Assembly (NCBI GenBank): GCA_032173965.1
Contig: CM063294.1
Location: forward strand, 8,788,452-8,852,451
Source of the DNA: Sitta carolinensis
Lineage: Eukaryota > Chordata > Aves > Passeriformes > Sittidae
Reading direction: 5' to 3'
DNA length: 64,000 nucleotides
The translations under genes were made by a program, and so were the position numbers. The notes beneath the pieces are model-generated. The model was given only the letters and a program-made list of their open reading frames with translations, was not told the DNA's origin and did not search any database. Position 1 is the first letter of the stretch; each line of letters opens with the position of its first letter. This document shows, piece after piece, positions 33,345 through 45,500 of the stretch.

Positions 33345-35329
33345 CCCCAAACAAAAACATTATCTGCAACCACTGCGGCTAAGAAATGACATGAATAATT
33401 CACTCTAATTTCACACCATTTAAGCTACTTTACTAGCCTCTAATTAACATGTGTAGATGATTTAAGGACGAGAAAATTGCTTTAAAATGCAGGTAAGAGA
33501 AAGCTGACTATCCCCATGTATTATGTGATTTGATGCTTTTTTAAAACCCAGCCGTGCTGATGAATCCACCACGGTTATGGCAGCTGAAGACAAAAGTGTA
33601 TTTTGTGAAGAGTTGGCTAAAGCCATCCCTGCAGATCCCGTGGAATATCCAGGATTCTGAGGAAACTGGAATGTTGAAGGGCAGTATTGACTGCTACATG
33701 CCCAGCCCCAGCAGCAGAGGCCCCAGCAGTTTCCTTGGCCAATCCCTTCCCTGTCATTCCCAGGCTGCTCCGGAGCTGGAGATTCATTTCGTGCTCTCCT
33801 CCTTTGTCACCAGAGGGGACATCAGGAGAACAAATCAAATCAGGCCCTGCAGAACACAGGCACTGCACCTGGCCTCTGCCATTCACCAGTCTCATTTCTG
33901 TGCTCAGGGTTGGTATTTTTTCCTCTTGGAACGCCCAGAGAAGCTGATCTGGCAGACAGGAGCCAGCTCAGAACACAGAGCTGCCCTCCCAGGCAACTCG
34001 TGGCATCTACAATTCTGTCAAGGTGATGTGTTGAGGACAGACCTGGATGCCAGGAGGTCTTTAATCCCTTTTATTTTACACACCTTGTACACAATCTGAG
34101 ATTCCTCTTGACAGGGATGCTCCCTGAAAATCAGGAATGACCTGGAATGGTGTGCACCTCAAGCAGATTTTCTCCTCCCATCTTTGAGAGGCTGCCTGGG
34201 GAACACAGCCATGCTTCCTGTTAGAAACAGCTCCTGTTCACACCCAAAAGGAGCTGTCTGGACTTGGAGAACAAGCCAGAGCTCTGAGCCAGAGCCCTGC
34301 TGCTCCCAGGCAGCTGCCAGAGGCAGAGCTAAAGCTCCAGTGCAGCCCACAAATGCACCTGAACACCCTGATGGGAATGATCAGTGCTCTCAGATGGTGC
34401 TTAGGGGTTATGGGCAGATATTTCCCAATGTTTTGCCAACAAACTGATTTCTGCCCCTTGTTTTTACACTGGGCTGTGCCTGTTCTCCTGCTGAGGTTTG
34501 TGTGTACACAGGGCATTAGAATGTTTAGGGCTCCTGGAGTTTCCATGAAAGGAACCAAAAAATGAAAGTCCTAAGCAATCTGGTCACTTAATCATCTAAA
34601 CTGGGAAGAGTTTGGTAAAGAGAACCAGGCTGAGAGCTGGCCAGGGTGAAGAGTGAACTCCTCTTAAGCTCAGAAAATGGGATAATTATACCTAAATTGC
34701 CTTTCATAATTAAAAAGATGCAACAAATGAATCAGATCTCATCTTCAAATAGCATTAACCTGAACGCCAGGGTTTGAGCATTGCTGAAGGAAATGGTGGT
34801 TATCAGATTAATGGCAAGTGCATTTTCAAGTAGATTAGCTAAAAGCCCAAGAAAATGGAAAAAGTAACAGGCTGCTATTTAACAGCACGAGCTGAGCATT
34901 TCCATACCAGTAAATAAGAGGTAGGATAATAAAATCCTCATTAAGCTGCTGAGGCCTATTTGGCTTTGTTTTCTTTTTAAGAGAACGTTTTAACTCTGCA
35001 AACAAGCGGGAGCAAATCTCGGGTTCCCGCAGGCTTTAATTGCCTGGGGATGCTTTCCAAGTGCAAATGTCTGAGAAGTTCCTCCTTGCCACCTGCCCTG
35101 GATCTGGCTGATCCTTCTGGATGGATCCCAGAGGCATTCTGCTGTTGCTTTGGCAAGCACCCCCCTGAGAGAACCCAGGGTTTGATTTCGAGTTTGGATC
35201 ACTGAGGGGAGGCTGTGCTGAACTCATTGCAGACTGTGGAGGCAGCTTTGGGAAGCTGAGGGCACCTTTGCAACCAGCACCTTGTCCTTCATCCCAATGA
35301 TGCCTTCAGGAGGCTGCCCAGGAGCAGAG
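33343..35329. other. unique sequence; one longer open frame of doubtful meaning
   Basis: About 2 kb of unique DNA. A plus-strand frame from the ATG at 33560 to 34099 has about 179 codons, the longest non-repeat frame in the window. It has no signal peptide, no domain I recognise and no repeated motif, and opposite-strand frames overlap it. AT-rich sequence at 34680-34980 resembles non-coding conserved DNA. I do not call a gene. Confidence 0.4.
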
Positions 35330-35723
35330 AGCAGAGCAAATGGAGAAAGCAGGGATTTATTTAAAGCCCTCCCTGGGCAGCACCAGAGCCCGGCTGGGCA
35401 CACCCAAAATTAACCCAAAATGGGCACACAATGGATCCTGAGGTCTCACACTGATCAGTTCTGCTCCATCAGCTTATTAGAATCAATTGTTCAATTACAG
35501 CTTCAGGTTATGAAGCTCCATCCTCCTTGTTTTTCTTCCCACTTCACTGTTGTTTTCATTCTAAGGCATTAAAGTTGTCCTTGGTGCCAAGCTAGTGCAG
35601 GAATTGTTTTGTCTGTCTACTTCGACAAGAGAGCTTAATAGCACTGAGCATGAAACCTTAAAACTGCTCACTAAACCAGCACAGAATCAGAAAAAATATA
35701 AAAGCTGAAAACTTAAGGCATCA
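35330..35723 (-). mobile_element. solo LTR, family A copy 2
   Basis: It shares ordered blocks with the element at 9.4-9.8 kb: 'AAAGCAGGGATTTATT', 'GGGCAGCACCAGAGCCC', 'AATGGATCCTG', 'CAGTTCTGCTCCAT', 'GGAATTGTTTTGTC' and a final 'AAACTTAAGGCATCA'. On the minus strand it starts TGATGCCTTAAG and carries AATAAA near the far end. The central part is more AT-rich than in copy 1, consistent with another subfamily or independent decay. No internal retroviral sequence adjoins. The forward start is approximate. Confidence 0.62.
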
Positions 35724-37756
35724 CCAGAGGTTTGATTGTCACCTGGGGCTGAGCTTGGTGACAAGGATTTCAGATTTTGGGGCCTGGAAGGCTCAGGTGG
35801 AGTCACAGAACCTGCTGGGCACCAGCCCTTCACCCCGGGCCCCAGTCCTGCAGGAAATCAGTGCCTGGCTTATTTTCCTGAAGCTGCCCACAATTAAATT
35901 GGATCAACATCTGCAGGATTGAGGGGCAGATGGACAGAGCAGGCAGAAGAGTGCAGGAAGGGAGAGTTCCCCTCATTTCACAGCTGCCCTGCTCTGCTGG
36001 CTCTGAGTGTGTCTGTGCACAAGGCCAGCATAAATCACTGCTGATCTGGATCAGATGTGTCCTGCTGGGCAAGCAGCAGAGCACAGATCGAAGATTAATG
36101 ATCCCCAAGGCAGAGACCTGGGCCCCTCTGCCAGGAGAAGATGGAGCATCCTCTGGGGAGCTCTGGATCTCTCTGACAACACTGGGAGCCCCTGCAGAAG
36201 GCTTGGGCCAGACAGCTGATTTTAGATAGCTGGAGTCAGGGCAGATGAATTTCCCTCCTGAGAAGGAAAGTGACTTGATCAAAATCAAACATGAAGTCCT
36301 TAGCATAAATTAAGGCCTGTGATCAGGGAACATACAGGAATAGGACTTAAATTAATGGGCAGTGTTTGGGGATTTGGTTGAAGGGTGGCTCGGGGTTTTT
36401 TCTTTTGTAATTGAAAGATGAGTTTGATCAGAAAGATAAAGCTTGATAAAGGATGATTTGCAGGGCCTGTGGTAGCAGTAACATTGGGTTCCCAGCTGAA
36501 ATTTCAAAGCCTGGGCAGTGGGAGGACACAGACATCATGAGCCACAATTAATTAATCATTAACTCTTTGTTTATCTGCCAGCATTGCTGCTGGAGAGCCT
36601 TGGTGCAAATGAGGAAACACTTGACACCGCAATCTTCCAGTTTAGCCTCCTAGGCAATGGATAGGAAAAGCCACGAGCAGGTTTTGGTTTGGGGGGCATA
36701 CCCCCGAGTTTTGGGGGCACTTCCCAAAGTTTGGCTCAGTCCTCTGTGTCCTTTCAGGAGACCTGAACCATATCTGCACTGGGGACAAAAACAGGTGGAG
36801 AAGAAAACTGACCCAGGACATTCCTGGTGCCCCATATCACTGCTCCCCCTGTCGTGGATTGCTCCCTCTCTCCTCACTCCAGGCAGAGGGGAAACCTCAT
36901 ATTTCCACTGAACCCTCCAGTCCTGCAACACTTGGACCTAAGGCACCCTGGAAATGTCCTGGTTTGCCACAAACTGGACCTGGGCTGCACAAAGCCAGGC
37001 CCTTCCCAGGGGGAAGGTCTCTCCCTTGAGCTCCCCCCAGCCAGTTGTTCCCTCAGTGGGAAGTTTCCCACTCAGCCCTGCAATTCCCTCCTTGCTGTAC
37101 CTTTGCAGGCTGAGCTTTCAGATTGAGATGAAACCCATTTCACTTCACAGCAGTTTGAACACAGGTCCTTGAGTTGATTTATGTTGATTTATCTCCTTTA
37201 TCCCTGTGGGTTCTCTTTATACTTTCCTCATATCTCCCTGTTTTTTTAGCTACAGGATGTGACTGGTGTCTGAATTGTAATTTTCCATGCTTTCAGGTAT
37301 GGTTAAGGCACAATAAAATCCTCATGCCGCGTTTGGATCAAGGTGAGTGAAGCTAAAAATAATGTTTTTTTAAAAAATAAGCAATTTTTTTCTCTTTTGA
37401 TTTACAGTGCTGAGCATGTTTACATTTCGCTGAGGTTTTGAAAGTGGTTTTAATTGGGCCCGGTGCTTTATGGCTTTTACACTCTTTCTTCTCTGGCACT
37501 GAAGGTGTCTCCAAATACAAATAGAGAGGCCACATTCTCTCTGAGTCAGCTGCAGCTTGGATAATGCCACAGGACAGCTGTTCACACATGATTTTTTCCT
37601 CTCTGTATTCAGTGAAGGCTGAGCTGTTTGCTTTCTGTGTTGAACTTGATGCTTTTTTCTCCTTTTTTTTTTTATTTTTTTTACAGAGTGAGAAGTTCCA
37701 CCTGATAATTCACCCCTGGCACAGTAGGGTGACACCAAACCCTCTCTTTCTGAGCA
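35724..37756. other. unique sequence, no gene seen
   Basis: About 2 kb. Frames reach about 158 codons on the minus strand near 35.8-36.3 kb without recognisable domains. A long pyrimidine run ending in TTTTTTTTACAG at 37653-37686 looks like a strong 3' splice site on the plus strand, but no coding exon follows. GGGGGGCATACCCCC at 36691-36705 is a short G/C hairpin. Confidence 0.4.
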
Positions 37757-37931
37757 TTCATAGAATCGTGGAATATCCTGAGCTGGAAGGGACCCACAGG
37801 ATGATCCAGTGCAGCTCCTGGCCTTGCACAGATCCCCCAGAATCCCACCCTGGGTATCCCTGGAGCGCTGTCCAGGCTCTCCTGGAGCTCTGGGGCTGTG
37901 CCCATTCCCTGGGCAGCCTGGCACCCCCTCT
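37757..37931 (-). mobile_element. CR1 LINE 3' fragment
   Basis: The segment reads ATTCATAGAATCGTGGAATA then 'TCCTGAGCTGGAAGGGACCC' and 'GATCCAGTGCAGCTCCTGGCC' (shown in part), and ends near 'CCCTGGGCAGCCTGG'. This is the reverse complement of the 3' end of the 'GGAATATCCTGAG' CR1 subfamily, about 175 bp long. The terminal 'ATTCATAGAATC' shows the octamer-type repeat at the true 3' end. Confidence 0.9.
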
Positions 37932-38176
37932 TGAGGACCCTTAAACCATTTTTGCAGCTGGCAGGAGAAACAAACCCTCTAAGAAAAGTAAAATTTGGTG
38001 CCTTCCACCAGCACCTCCTCCAGCATCTCCCTGCACCGCTCCGTGCAGTGCCCAGGAAAAGAGCTGGGACACAAGGGTGGGCCAGGATTGGTGTGACACC
38101 CTGAGATGTTTGAGGGGTGGCAGTCACCCCCAGGGTGGGCAGCCACTCACCAGTGGCCAGCTCAGCTCGGGGCCCT
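37932..38176. other. short unique spacer
   Basis: GC-richer unique DNA between the CR1 fragment and a G-rich minisatellite. Nothing further is recognised. Confidence 0.5.
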
Positions 38177-38424
38177 GGTTTGGGTGGGTTTGGGGCGAGT
38201 TTGGGTGAGTTTGGGTGGTTTTGGGGTGGTTTTGGGGTGGTTTTAGGGTGGGTTTGGGGTGGTTTTGGGTGATTTGGGGCTGGTTTTGGGCTGGTTTTTG
38301 GGTGGGTTTGGGGTGAGTTTGGTGGTTTGGGGGTTTTGGGTGGTTTTGGGGTGAGTTTGGCTGTTTTGGGGTGTTTTTGGGGTGGGTTTGGATGGTTTTG
38401 GGGTGGTTTTGGGGTGTTTTTTTT
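38177..38424. repeat. GGTTTTGGGGTG-type minisatellite
   Basis: A degenerate array of units such as GGTTTTGGGGTG, GGTTTGGGGTGA and GGTTTTGGGCT on the plus strand. The G runs of three or four are separated by loops of one to seven bases over long stretches, so the plus strand satisfies the usual G-quadruplex pattern many times. A minus-strand frame of 280 codons across it (Pro/Lys/Thr/Asn-rich) is a repeat artefact. Confidence 0.95.
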
Positions 38425-38834
38425 GTCCCTGTGCTGGTGACACTCCAATGAGTGGCTGCTGCAGGGGGGAGGCTGTGCCTTTTGAAGGTCACAGACTGCA
38501 TCTGCTGGAGATGTCCCTTGCAAAATGCAACATCAACAGCCGCAGAGAGGGCGAGAAGCAGGGAAAAAAGACCTGTGGAGTTCACACCAGTGTTATTATT
38601 AGCCAGCAGTGTGCTAGGCCATTATCTGCCTTGACAGCTCCAGACCTCCAGGCTGCCCCTCCAAACGCTGCTGCTGATGTGTTGCAAATGTTAAACAGCC
38701 ACACTGCAATTATTTGTCAGCAATACAACTTCCCCCGTGCCCTCTGCCCCCAGACACACACGGGCTCTGTGAGATCCATGGAAATGCTCCTGCAGGAGCA
38801 GAGGGCTCCTGTTGCAGCAATAAGCAAGCAGGAC
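38425..38834. other. unique spacer
   Basis: About 400 bp between the minisatellite and a probable LTR. A 151-codon plus-strand frame crosses it but begins inside the minisatellite and has no known domain. Nothing else is seen. Confidence 0.45.
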
Positions 38835-39260
38835 TGAATTTCTGAATTTCTTCAAACATCTTTAATGTTACAGCCCATTTTTATACAGTTTTCGAGACCT
38901 CGTGTATAATTCTCATTGGTTCATCACTTTTCTTGCTATTTAATTTGTTGGTTAGTAAATGGAATTTTAAGTGTCCATCAGATCTTTCTGTTCCTGGATA
39001 GTTTATGTATTTTTGTTCACTGATTCCCAAGGGACAGACTTCTTGTTTTTCACAGGTGTAAACAGTTCTCTTACCAGAACAGTTTGTTGTGCTAACTGCT
39101 TTTCATTCGTATGATTTTTCACACGGGAAGTTACAAGATAACTGCCAGCTTAGCTGGAGGAGCAGGGCCTAAACCTTATTTTATGAGGCCTTTCTTTTAT
39201 AATATCTGTACCTATATATATAAAATATCTCTGCCTATGCAACAAGCTCCCCTGCTGCCT
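38835..39260 (-). mobile_element. probable solo LTR, family B
   Basis: Read on the minus strand, the segment has promoter-like order: a CCAAT box (forward ATTGG, 38915-38919), then TATAAAA (forward TTTTATA, about 38878-38884), then the polyadenylation signal ATTAAA (forward TTTAAT, 38861-38866), all within about 60 bp. The AT-rich body upstream resembles a songbird endogenous-retrovirus LTR as I recall it. No internal viral sequence adjoins it, and the boundaries are approximate. Chance AT-rich sequence is the alternative. Confidence 0.45.
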
Positions 39261-39482
39261 CCAGTGCATTAGGGAGGAGCAATTCCCCATCTCTGAGCCC
39301 TCCCAGCCTGGGGCAAGGTGTGATTCAATTCTCTTTTCCAAAGGGTGCAGTTGCTCTCTCTGGTCGGGGTTTTGTGCTCCCAGGATGAGGGATGTTTCCA
39401 TGGCTGGTCTGGCTGAAGTCAGGAATAACAGCTGGAGCTGAGAAATTGTTCTGTTTCCTAAGGAAAAACCTGAGCTTGAATG

Positions 39483-39545
39483 AGAGAATCACAGAAAATG
39501 TCGAGCTGGAAGGGACCCACAGGGATCATCCAGTCCATCTCTGCT
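39483..39545 (-). mobile_element. CR1 LINE 3' fragment, very short
   Basis: GAGAATCACAGAAAATGTCG, then 'AGCTGGAAGGGACCCACAGG' and 'GATCATCCAGTCC', is the terminal 60 bp or so of a CR1 3' end in reverse complement, closest to the copy at 37.76 kb. Confidence 0.8.
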
Positions 39546-42500
39546 TCACCAAATCCATTCAGATTCTTGCACACCATTTAAGACTTTAGTTTTGGTGGAA
39601 CAAAGTGTAACAGAGGAAACCAAGCTTTATTATTGGAGATTTGTATGTTTGAGAAACACCCCAAAGCCTTTTTTTTTTTTTCTTTGTTTCCTCAGATTAT
39701 TTTTTGTATGAATAAGGTACACCCAAGACCTGAGCAGGTTTTTGTTAAAAAATAACGAGCCAGTCATAAGCACTGATGCCCATAAAAAAAGAGTTTACCT
39801 TGCTCAATCTTTAGCCATGTGCTAGAAGAACCATTCAGAACTGCTACTGTGATGAACTGAGGGGTGTTAATGCCTGGAAAAATGAGAAATCAGGATAATG
39901 GCATTAGCACAGGACACTGGAGAGAGCAAAGCAAAAAGGAGAGAATTACACCAAAGACAATCTGAGTTTGGTTCCATAAAGTTTCACTAAATGAGGGCTA
40001 GGATCCTTTTAAACCATCTCAAAAGAAAGGAAACCACCCCAGGTTTCCAGCTAGATTTTGAGCCCCTGGTGAAAGGACTTTTTGCAAGGCTCAGGCTGAA
40101 TTTCCAAGCTCCACAAAACCTCCCAGGGCTGAGCTGTGGCTCTGTCTCTGCCTGGCTGCTGCAGAGAGCCTTGGGGCTATTTCTGAAGGATCAGTACGGT
40201 CAGGGATGCTGGAGGGATCCCGTGCCTCTTTCAGGCTGTAAAGTTTCATTTAAGTACCGACCAAATCGGGGTTCCTGCCCAGCCCTGAGGGCTGACACCA
40301 CTGTGCTCCCTCCGATTCTGTGATGACTGAATTACATCCATGGCAGATATATTTTTGCAGATCCCACCCAGAAGGCCTAAAGTTTTCACTTCTTAGGGGG
40401 ATCTCATCCTGATGGCCACTTCTGAGGGAGAAACATTCTTTTCCCTGCCAGAGGAAAGCAGCCCATGGCTTTCAGTGCCTGAGCAGTGTCTGAGTGATGA
40501 CTTGCCATTGTTATTCCAGAAACGTGTCCACAAACAAATGGAAAGCCAACAAGTGGTGCTTTGGTAACATTTCCCAGCATTGATTTTTTTTTTTTTAAAT
40601 TAAATTAGTCTTATTGGTTTATAAATTTTATCTGTGTGCAATGGGCACCAGGATCCCCTTTCCTTCCTGTTTAAGGTGTGCCGTGAAATTTCATTAAAAC
40701 CTTTTGTTCACATTTACTCACACGCAATTTTTATTTTTTTTCAGTCAGCCTCTCCTTATGAAAAATGCTCACGAAAGCCACATGGAGGGAAAAATGAAGG
40801 TTTAAGCCAGGAGTGTGAAATTAATGAGTGGCAATGCTGTCTTTCATCCCATTTCTTCTGCTCCTGGCCCATCAGAGGTCACCTCACCAACCAGCACATG
40901 AAATTAAGCCAGGGGTAGGGTTTAGATTAATTAGAAAGCGATCTGGATCAGGTATTATCTGGAGCTGAGCCACCTCTGAATCAAGTCAAATTACCCACTT
41001 CAGAGCTGCTCATTATCTGCTCACGTTTTGGAGTGGATGATGATGGTTTTTCACTCGGAGCACAGTAACCTCCACTCAGCTCCTGGCACTGCTGCTGTGG
41101 CCAGGCACCCACAGCACTGCTCTTGCTTGGTAAAATTAGCTTCAGGAAAGCTACCACTGAAATATTTTCTGCTCCTCTGCCATGGCATAATTTGGCTGTT
41201 TTATGCTCTAGTAAATGACAACTAAACTCAGGTGGAAGAGACAAAAAGCCAGGCTGATCTCACTCCCCATATCACCAAAAGCCACAGCCAGGAATGGTTT
41301 CTCTGAGGTAGGCTTAGAGAAAAAGGGCTGGCCAACAGATTTGGGGGAGTTCCTGCCTCCTTTCCCAGCACTCAGGTTTATTGATGACACATTAAATGCT
41401 CCCAGCAGGTCACTGAAGGACATTTGTGCATTATCTCTGCTCTGTGTCTCAGTTGCTTTGCCTGCACAAAGCAGGTTTGGGAGAGTTTTGTGTTTTTCAT
41501 ACAGAAAATGCACACCCAGGCTGACTAAAGCTGGGTTTGGGTAGCCTTAAATCAACTAAATGTGAGTAAAATACCGAGATCCTGCCCTCCTTTCTGGAGC
41601 TGGGGCTCTCTGTGGAGCATAAAATCCCATTCCCAGATTTCCCTGCCATGGGGCACAGGGAGGAGCTGGGCTTGCCCTCGTGGCACATCCCCTCCAAAGG
41701 CAATTCTGGTGCTCAAATCGCTGCTTTGGGCGACTCCAGAGCTGCTCTGGAAGTCTCTGGCAGCAGGAAAGACCCTGGATCATAGCTGGGTGTTCCCAAA
41801 AGAGCCCCCAGACTGGAGCAAGCATTTCAAGGGAGGATGAGAGAAGAGGATGTGAAGACTGAGATGTGCAAGGACACTTTCCTGCCACCTGGGACTGTCT
41901 CATTATTCACAAAATGCCAACTCCTTCATTCTTCTAAACAACAGCATCAGCCCTCCACCATTAATTTAAGGAAATGGCTGGAAAGAACAGATTTTATTCC
42001 AACATTTAAGTGGCATGTTGCTCTTTTCTCCTTGTTTTCCATGCCTATTTCAAAGTGCTCTTCTCCCCACTGACTTTTGGGCATGTTCTGAAAGGTTAGA
42101 CCTTGAGAAAGGATTGAAATATATTTATTTTTAAGCCACACACACCCCCCCCCTCTCCCCAAATCAAAAGGGCACCTTGAAATATGAAGAATATTTTATA
42201 CATAACTGCAAGGTAAAGGAGACTTCAGTTTTGTGGATTGGCCATGCCCACCTTTTTAATTCAAGGACAAAAGATGAACTCTAGCTTTACTAGTTCCCTA
42301 ATAGCAGAGTTTTTACGAATGTAATTACATTTTTCTCCTTTTTTCCCTCTGTCTATCCTGCTCTTTCTGTGCTTAAAAAGATTTCTTTGTTTAGAATTAT
42401 AATGATTTCTGTTAGAAATTATATTCATTTCAGCTCCTGTCTTTTTTGGAGTATTGATGGATCCCGTTAAAGGGCAGCTCTGCTTTGAGCAGAACTGGCT

Positions 42501-45500
42501 GAATTTTAATGGTACATAAAAGGATTTCTGCATAATGGCAGACTTGAGCAGGGCTGAGAGAGGGAGTCTTTTTTTGTTTTTTTAATCACCCTGGGGATGT
42601 GCAGAAAGCCCCCTTTGGCAGTTCTTCATCCTCACATTCCCCCTTCTGGCTGTGCTTTCCATCAGCCCCGTGCTCTGTCCATCCATCCATCCCTGTCTCC
42701 AATAGCTTCCAGCTGCAATTGAGGCAGAGATGAAGCTCCCACCACCACCAGTGCATGAATGAATTACCACCACCCTGCTGCCCTTTTTGGAGAGTTCGCT
42801 CCTCATGGGCGGTGTTTTCACCCCCCAAACCCCAGGTTCCTGCCCCAAAGGGTGAGAGGTGCTCAGGACACGGGCACACTCAGCAGCAGCAGCACCTCTG
42901 CCAGCCCCAGCTCTCTGTTAGAGCAGAGAGAACTTTGTTAAAACCCTGAAAAAGGCACGGACTCACCTGAATTTTCTACCTTTCTGTGGTATAAAATGAG
43001 TTCCATCCCCCTGTTCATGTTACCTCAGGGTAGGGTGGAAACAAAGCTGTGTGAGGAAAAGGGGAAAGAGAGCAACCACTTTCAAGAAAGCAAAAAGCAG
43101 ACGTGGCACGTGGCAAATCTCACATAGATTTGGAAGATCAGCTTGCTGAAGGAATTAAAATAATAATACAATAATAATTCAGATTCCCCATAGCACATCA
43201 GGAGCCTTCCTGGGGGTCTGGAGGGCAGGGAAGGGTGGTGGGAGATTAATTGGGAAGATAATTATGGACCCCAGTGTTCCCAGCTCTGAGGTTCAAGCTG
43301 GGCTCCTCACCAGAGCCTTTTTGTGGCAGGGACAAGGCAGAAGAGCTGAACTGCTGCTGGGAAGGGTCTGGGGATGAATCAGAGAGATGAAAAATGACAA
43401 TTTGCCAGGAGCAGATGGGCTTTGCTCCTGGGTTCTAATGGAACTCAGATCCGAAATTGCTGTTAATGGGGAGGGTGAGAATCTGAGTTTTTCATCATCC
43501 TCGGCACAGAGGAGGCAAAGGCTGCAACTGATGCACTGATATTTTAGAGGCTGAAGGGAAGGGGAGTCTGGAGCCCTGCAGGACTTTAAGGTGCAAAGGA
43601 CAAAAGTTATATTAAAGAACAGAGTTAAAAGACTGGGGTAAGGATGGCAAAACAGGAAAGAAAAGGGCTTTGCAGGGAGAAGCTGTGCCCCACAAAATAT
43701 TTCCAGAGTAATCAGAGCATCCATAAGGGTGCTCTGGTGACTGCAATAATCTGGGTTTCCCAAGAGTTTTAGCAAGTTCTATCCTTAAAGGTTCTTAAGA
43801 AAAAAAGCTGAAGGGATGAGAGGGAAAGTCCTTTAGTGGTTTATTTAGTGGGTAAAAGCTCAGAACGGTGGTGTCACCCTGCAGAGCCTGGGGCTGTCAG
43901 TCAGGCTCCACAAAAAACATGCAAAGAGCTGGGGCAGTTCCATTTCCTGGCGAAATGAGTTTGTTCAGGGCAGAGAAAACTAAAATGAAGGAGCTGCAGA
44001 AGCTTCTCATGGTTCTGAGAGAGTGGGGGATAAAACAGCAAAAGAAATCCACATATTAAGAAATGCAGGATAATGACCACTGTGAAAAAACAACATTAAT
44101 TATAACCTGCTCAGTGATGAGCTGTAGATTAGCTATTAGCATTCAGGGCAGAGATTTGGGGCTTGCTTTGAACAGCGCTATGGAAACAATAGCTCACGGC
44201 TCGGTGGGAATGAGTCAGAAGGTACAGAGAATTTTAGAAATTATTAGGCAAGAGAACATAGCAGGAAATGTAATTAAGCACTGTTCAGGCTCCCTGAAAG
44301 CTGTGCATAGCTTGGGCTCCCCTGAGATGGAGAGGAACACGAGAAAACACACAGAGAAAGGCAGCAAGGAGGTCTGAGAGCCCCAGACAGCTCCCTCAAG
44401 GAGGGGCTGAACGAGGCTTCTTTCCCTCTCCTTATGCAGGAAGCTGCAGGCCTCCCACAAAACAGGCCCAAAATATTTTGAGACAAATGGAAGGCAGTTT
44501 TTTTTTCTTCTGGCACAGGACATCTTTGAAGTGCAGAACTCGTTGCTGCAGGATTTTGTGGATGCCACGCTCAAACTCGGTAGATAAATTAGTGCAGGGG
44601 AAGAGTTGTGTGGGTAAAGGGATAAATGATAAATCCTTGGATGGGAACAGCTTCAGAAAGCTGGGAAGGTGGACCAGGGAATGGATCAGTCCTCATTTAA
44701 CCTGTCCTTGAACATCTGGAAGCAGCAAAGTTCAGAAAGAGCACCCAGGGCAGAGGGGACTTTGTGCTGCCCTGACTGCAGCTGGAATTCTGCGAGAGAA
44801 ACTTTATTTACTTGGAAGAAAGGAGCTCAACCTCCCATCACAGAAACCAACCTGCCAGGTGGACTCTGACAGGCAGCAAACAGATGGATTTTCTGTTGTT
44901 TCCTGTGGGTACTGCCTTTTCTGGTTGTGTCCTTGTCTTCTCATCACCCTGGTTTTCTGTGCCTGCCTGCTGCCTGCAGGACCATGTGATTGCTCCTCTT
45001 AATGACACATGGACAACATGAAGAGTCCCCCCAGCTGATCTTATTTAATTTATTTCTAATTATACTGCTTTCTAAACCAACCTGGCACACTGAGTGTAAT
45101 TCTTCTGTTGTTGTTGCTGACTTTGGTGGGACTCTGTGGGGTGCCAGTGGAACAGCAAAGGAAATGCAACGTGTTGGAACAGAAAATCCGAAGCCAGTCC
45201 TGAGCTTGTGTTGGGATTTTCTTGTTCTCAGTGATCACTTTGAAGGCCTGGATTTGCTGTTTCTCTCAGTTTCTGCTCCTGGCTGGGTGGCACTGCACAT
45301 AGTGGAGTGGACACTGTGGGGCTGGTTCTCATTCCATCTCATGGCAGGTCACCTGGACCTTGGGAGCCTGAGAGCACTTCTGCCCTTGCCACCAGAAGAA
45401 TTTACAAAGAGAGAGATTTTTATGCTTTTTTTAAAGGGTTTCTCCCTTCTGGCCTTTCCAAACTCCAACCTCTGACACTTCATTTTCACCCACGCCAGGA

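Noticed and set aside
37653..37686. Very strong splice acceptor (long T tract ending ACAG)
   Set aside because: It can be explained by a T-rich low-complexity run, and no exon-like sequence follows before the CR1 fragment.
37681..38523. Minus-strand frame of 280 codons, Pro/Lys/Thr-rich
   Set aside because: Most of it reads through the TTTTGGGG minisatellite and a CR1 fragment, so it is not a gene.
40200..40330. CR1 3' end suggested by GATTCTGTGATG
   Set aside because: The sequence before it lacks the CR1 body landmarks, so the terminal match is probably coincidence.
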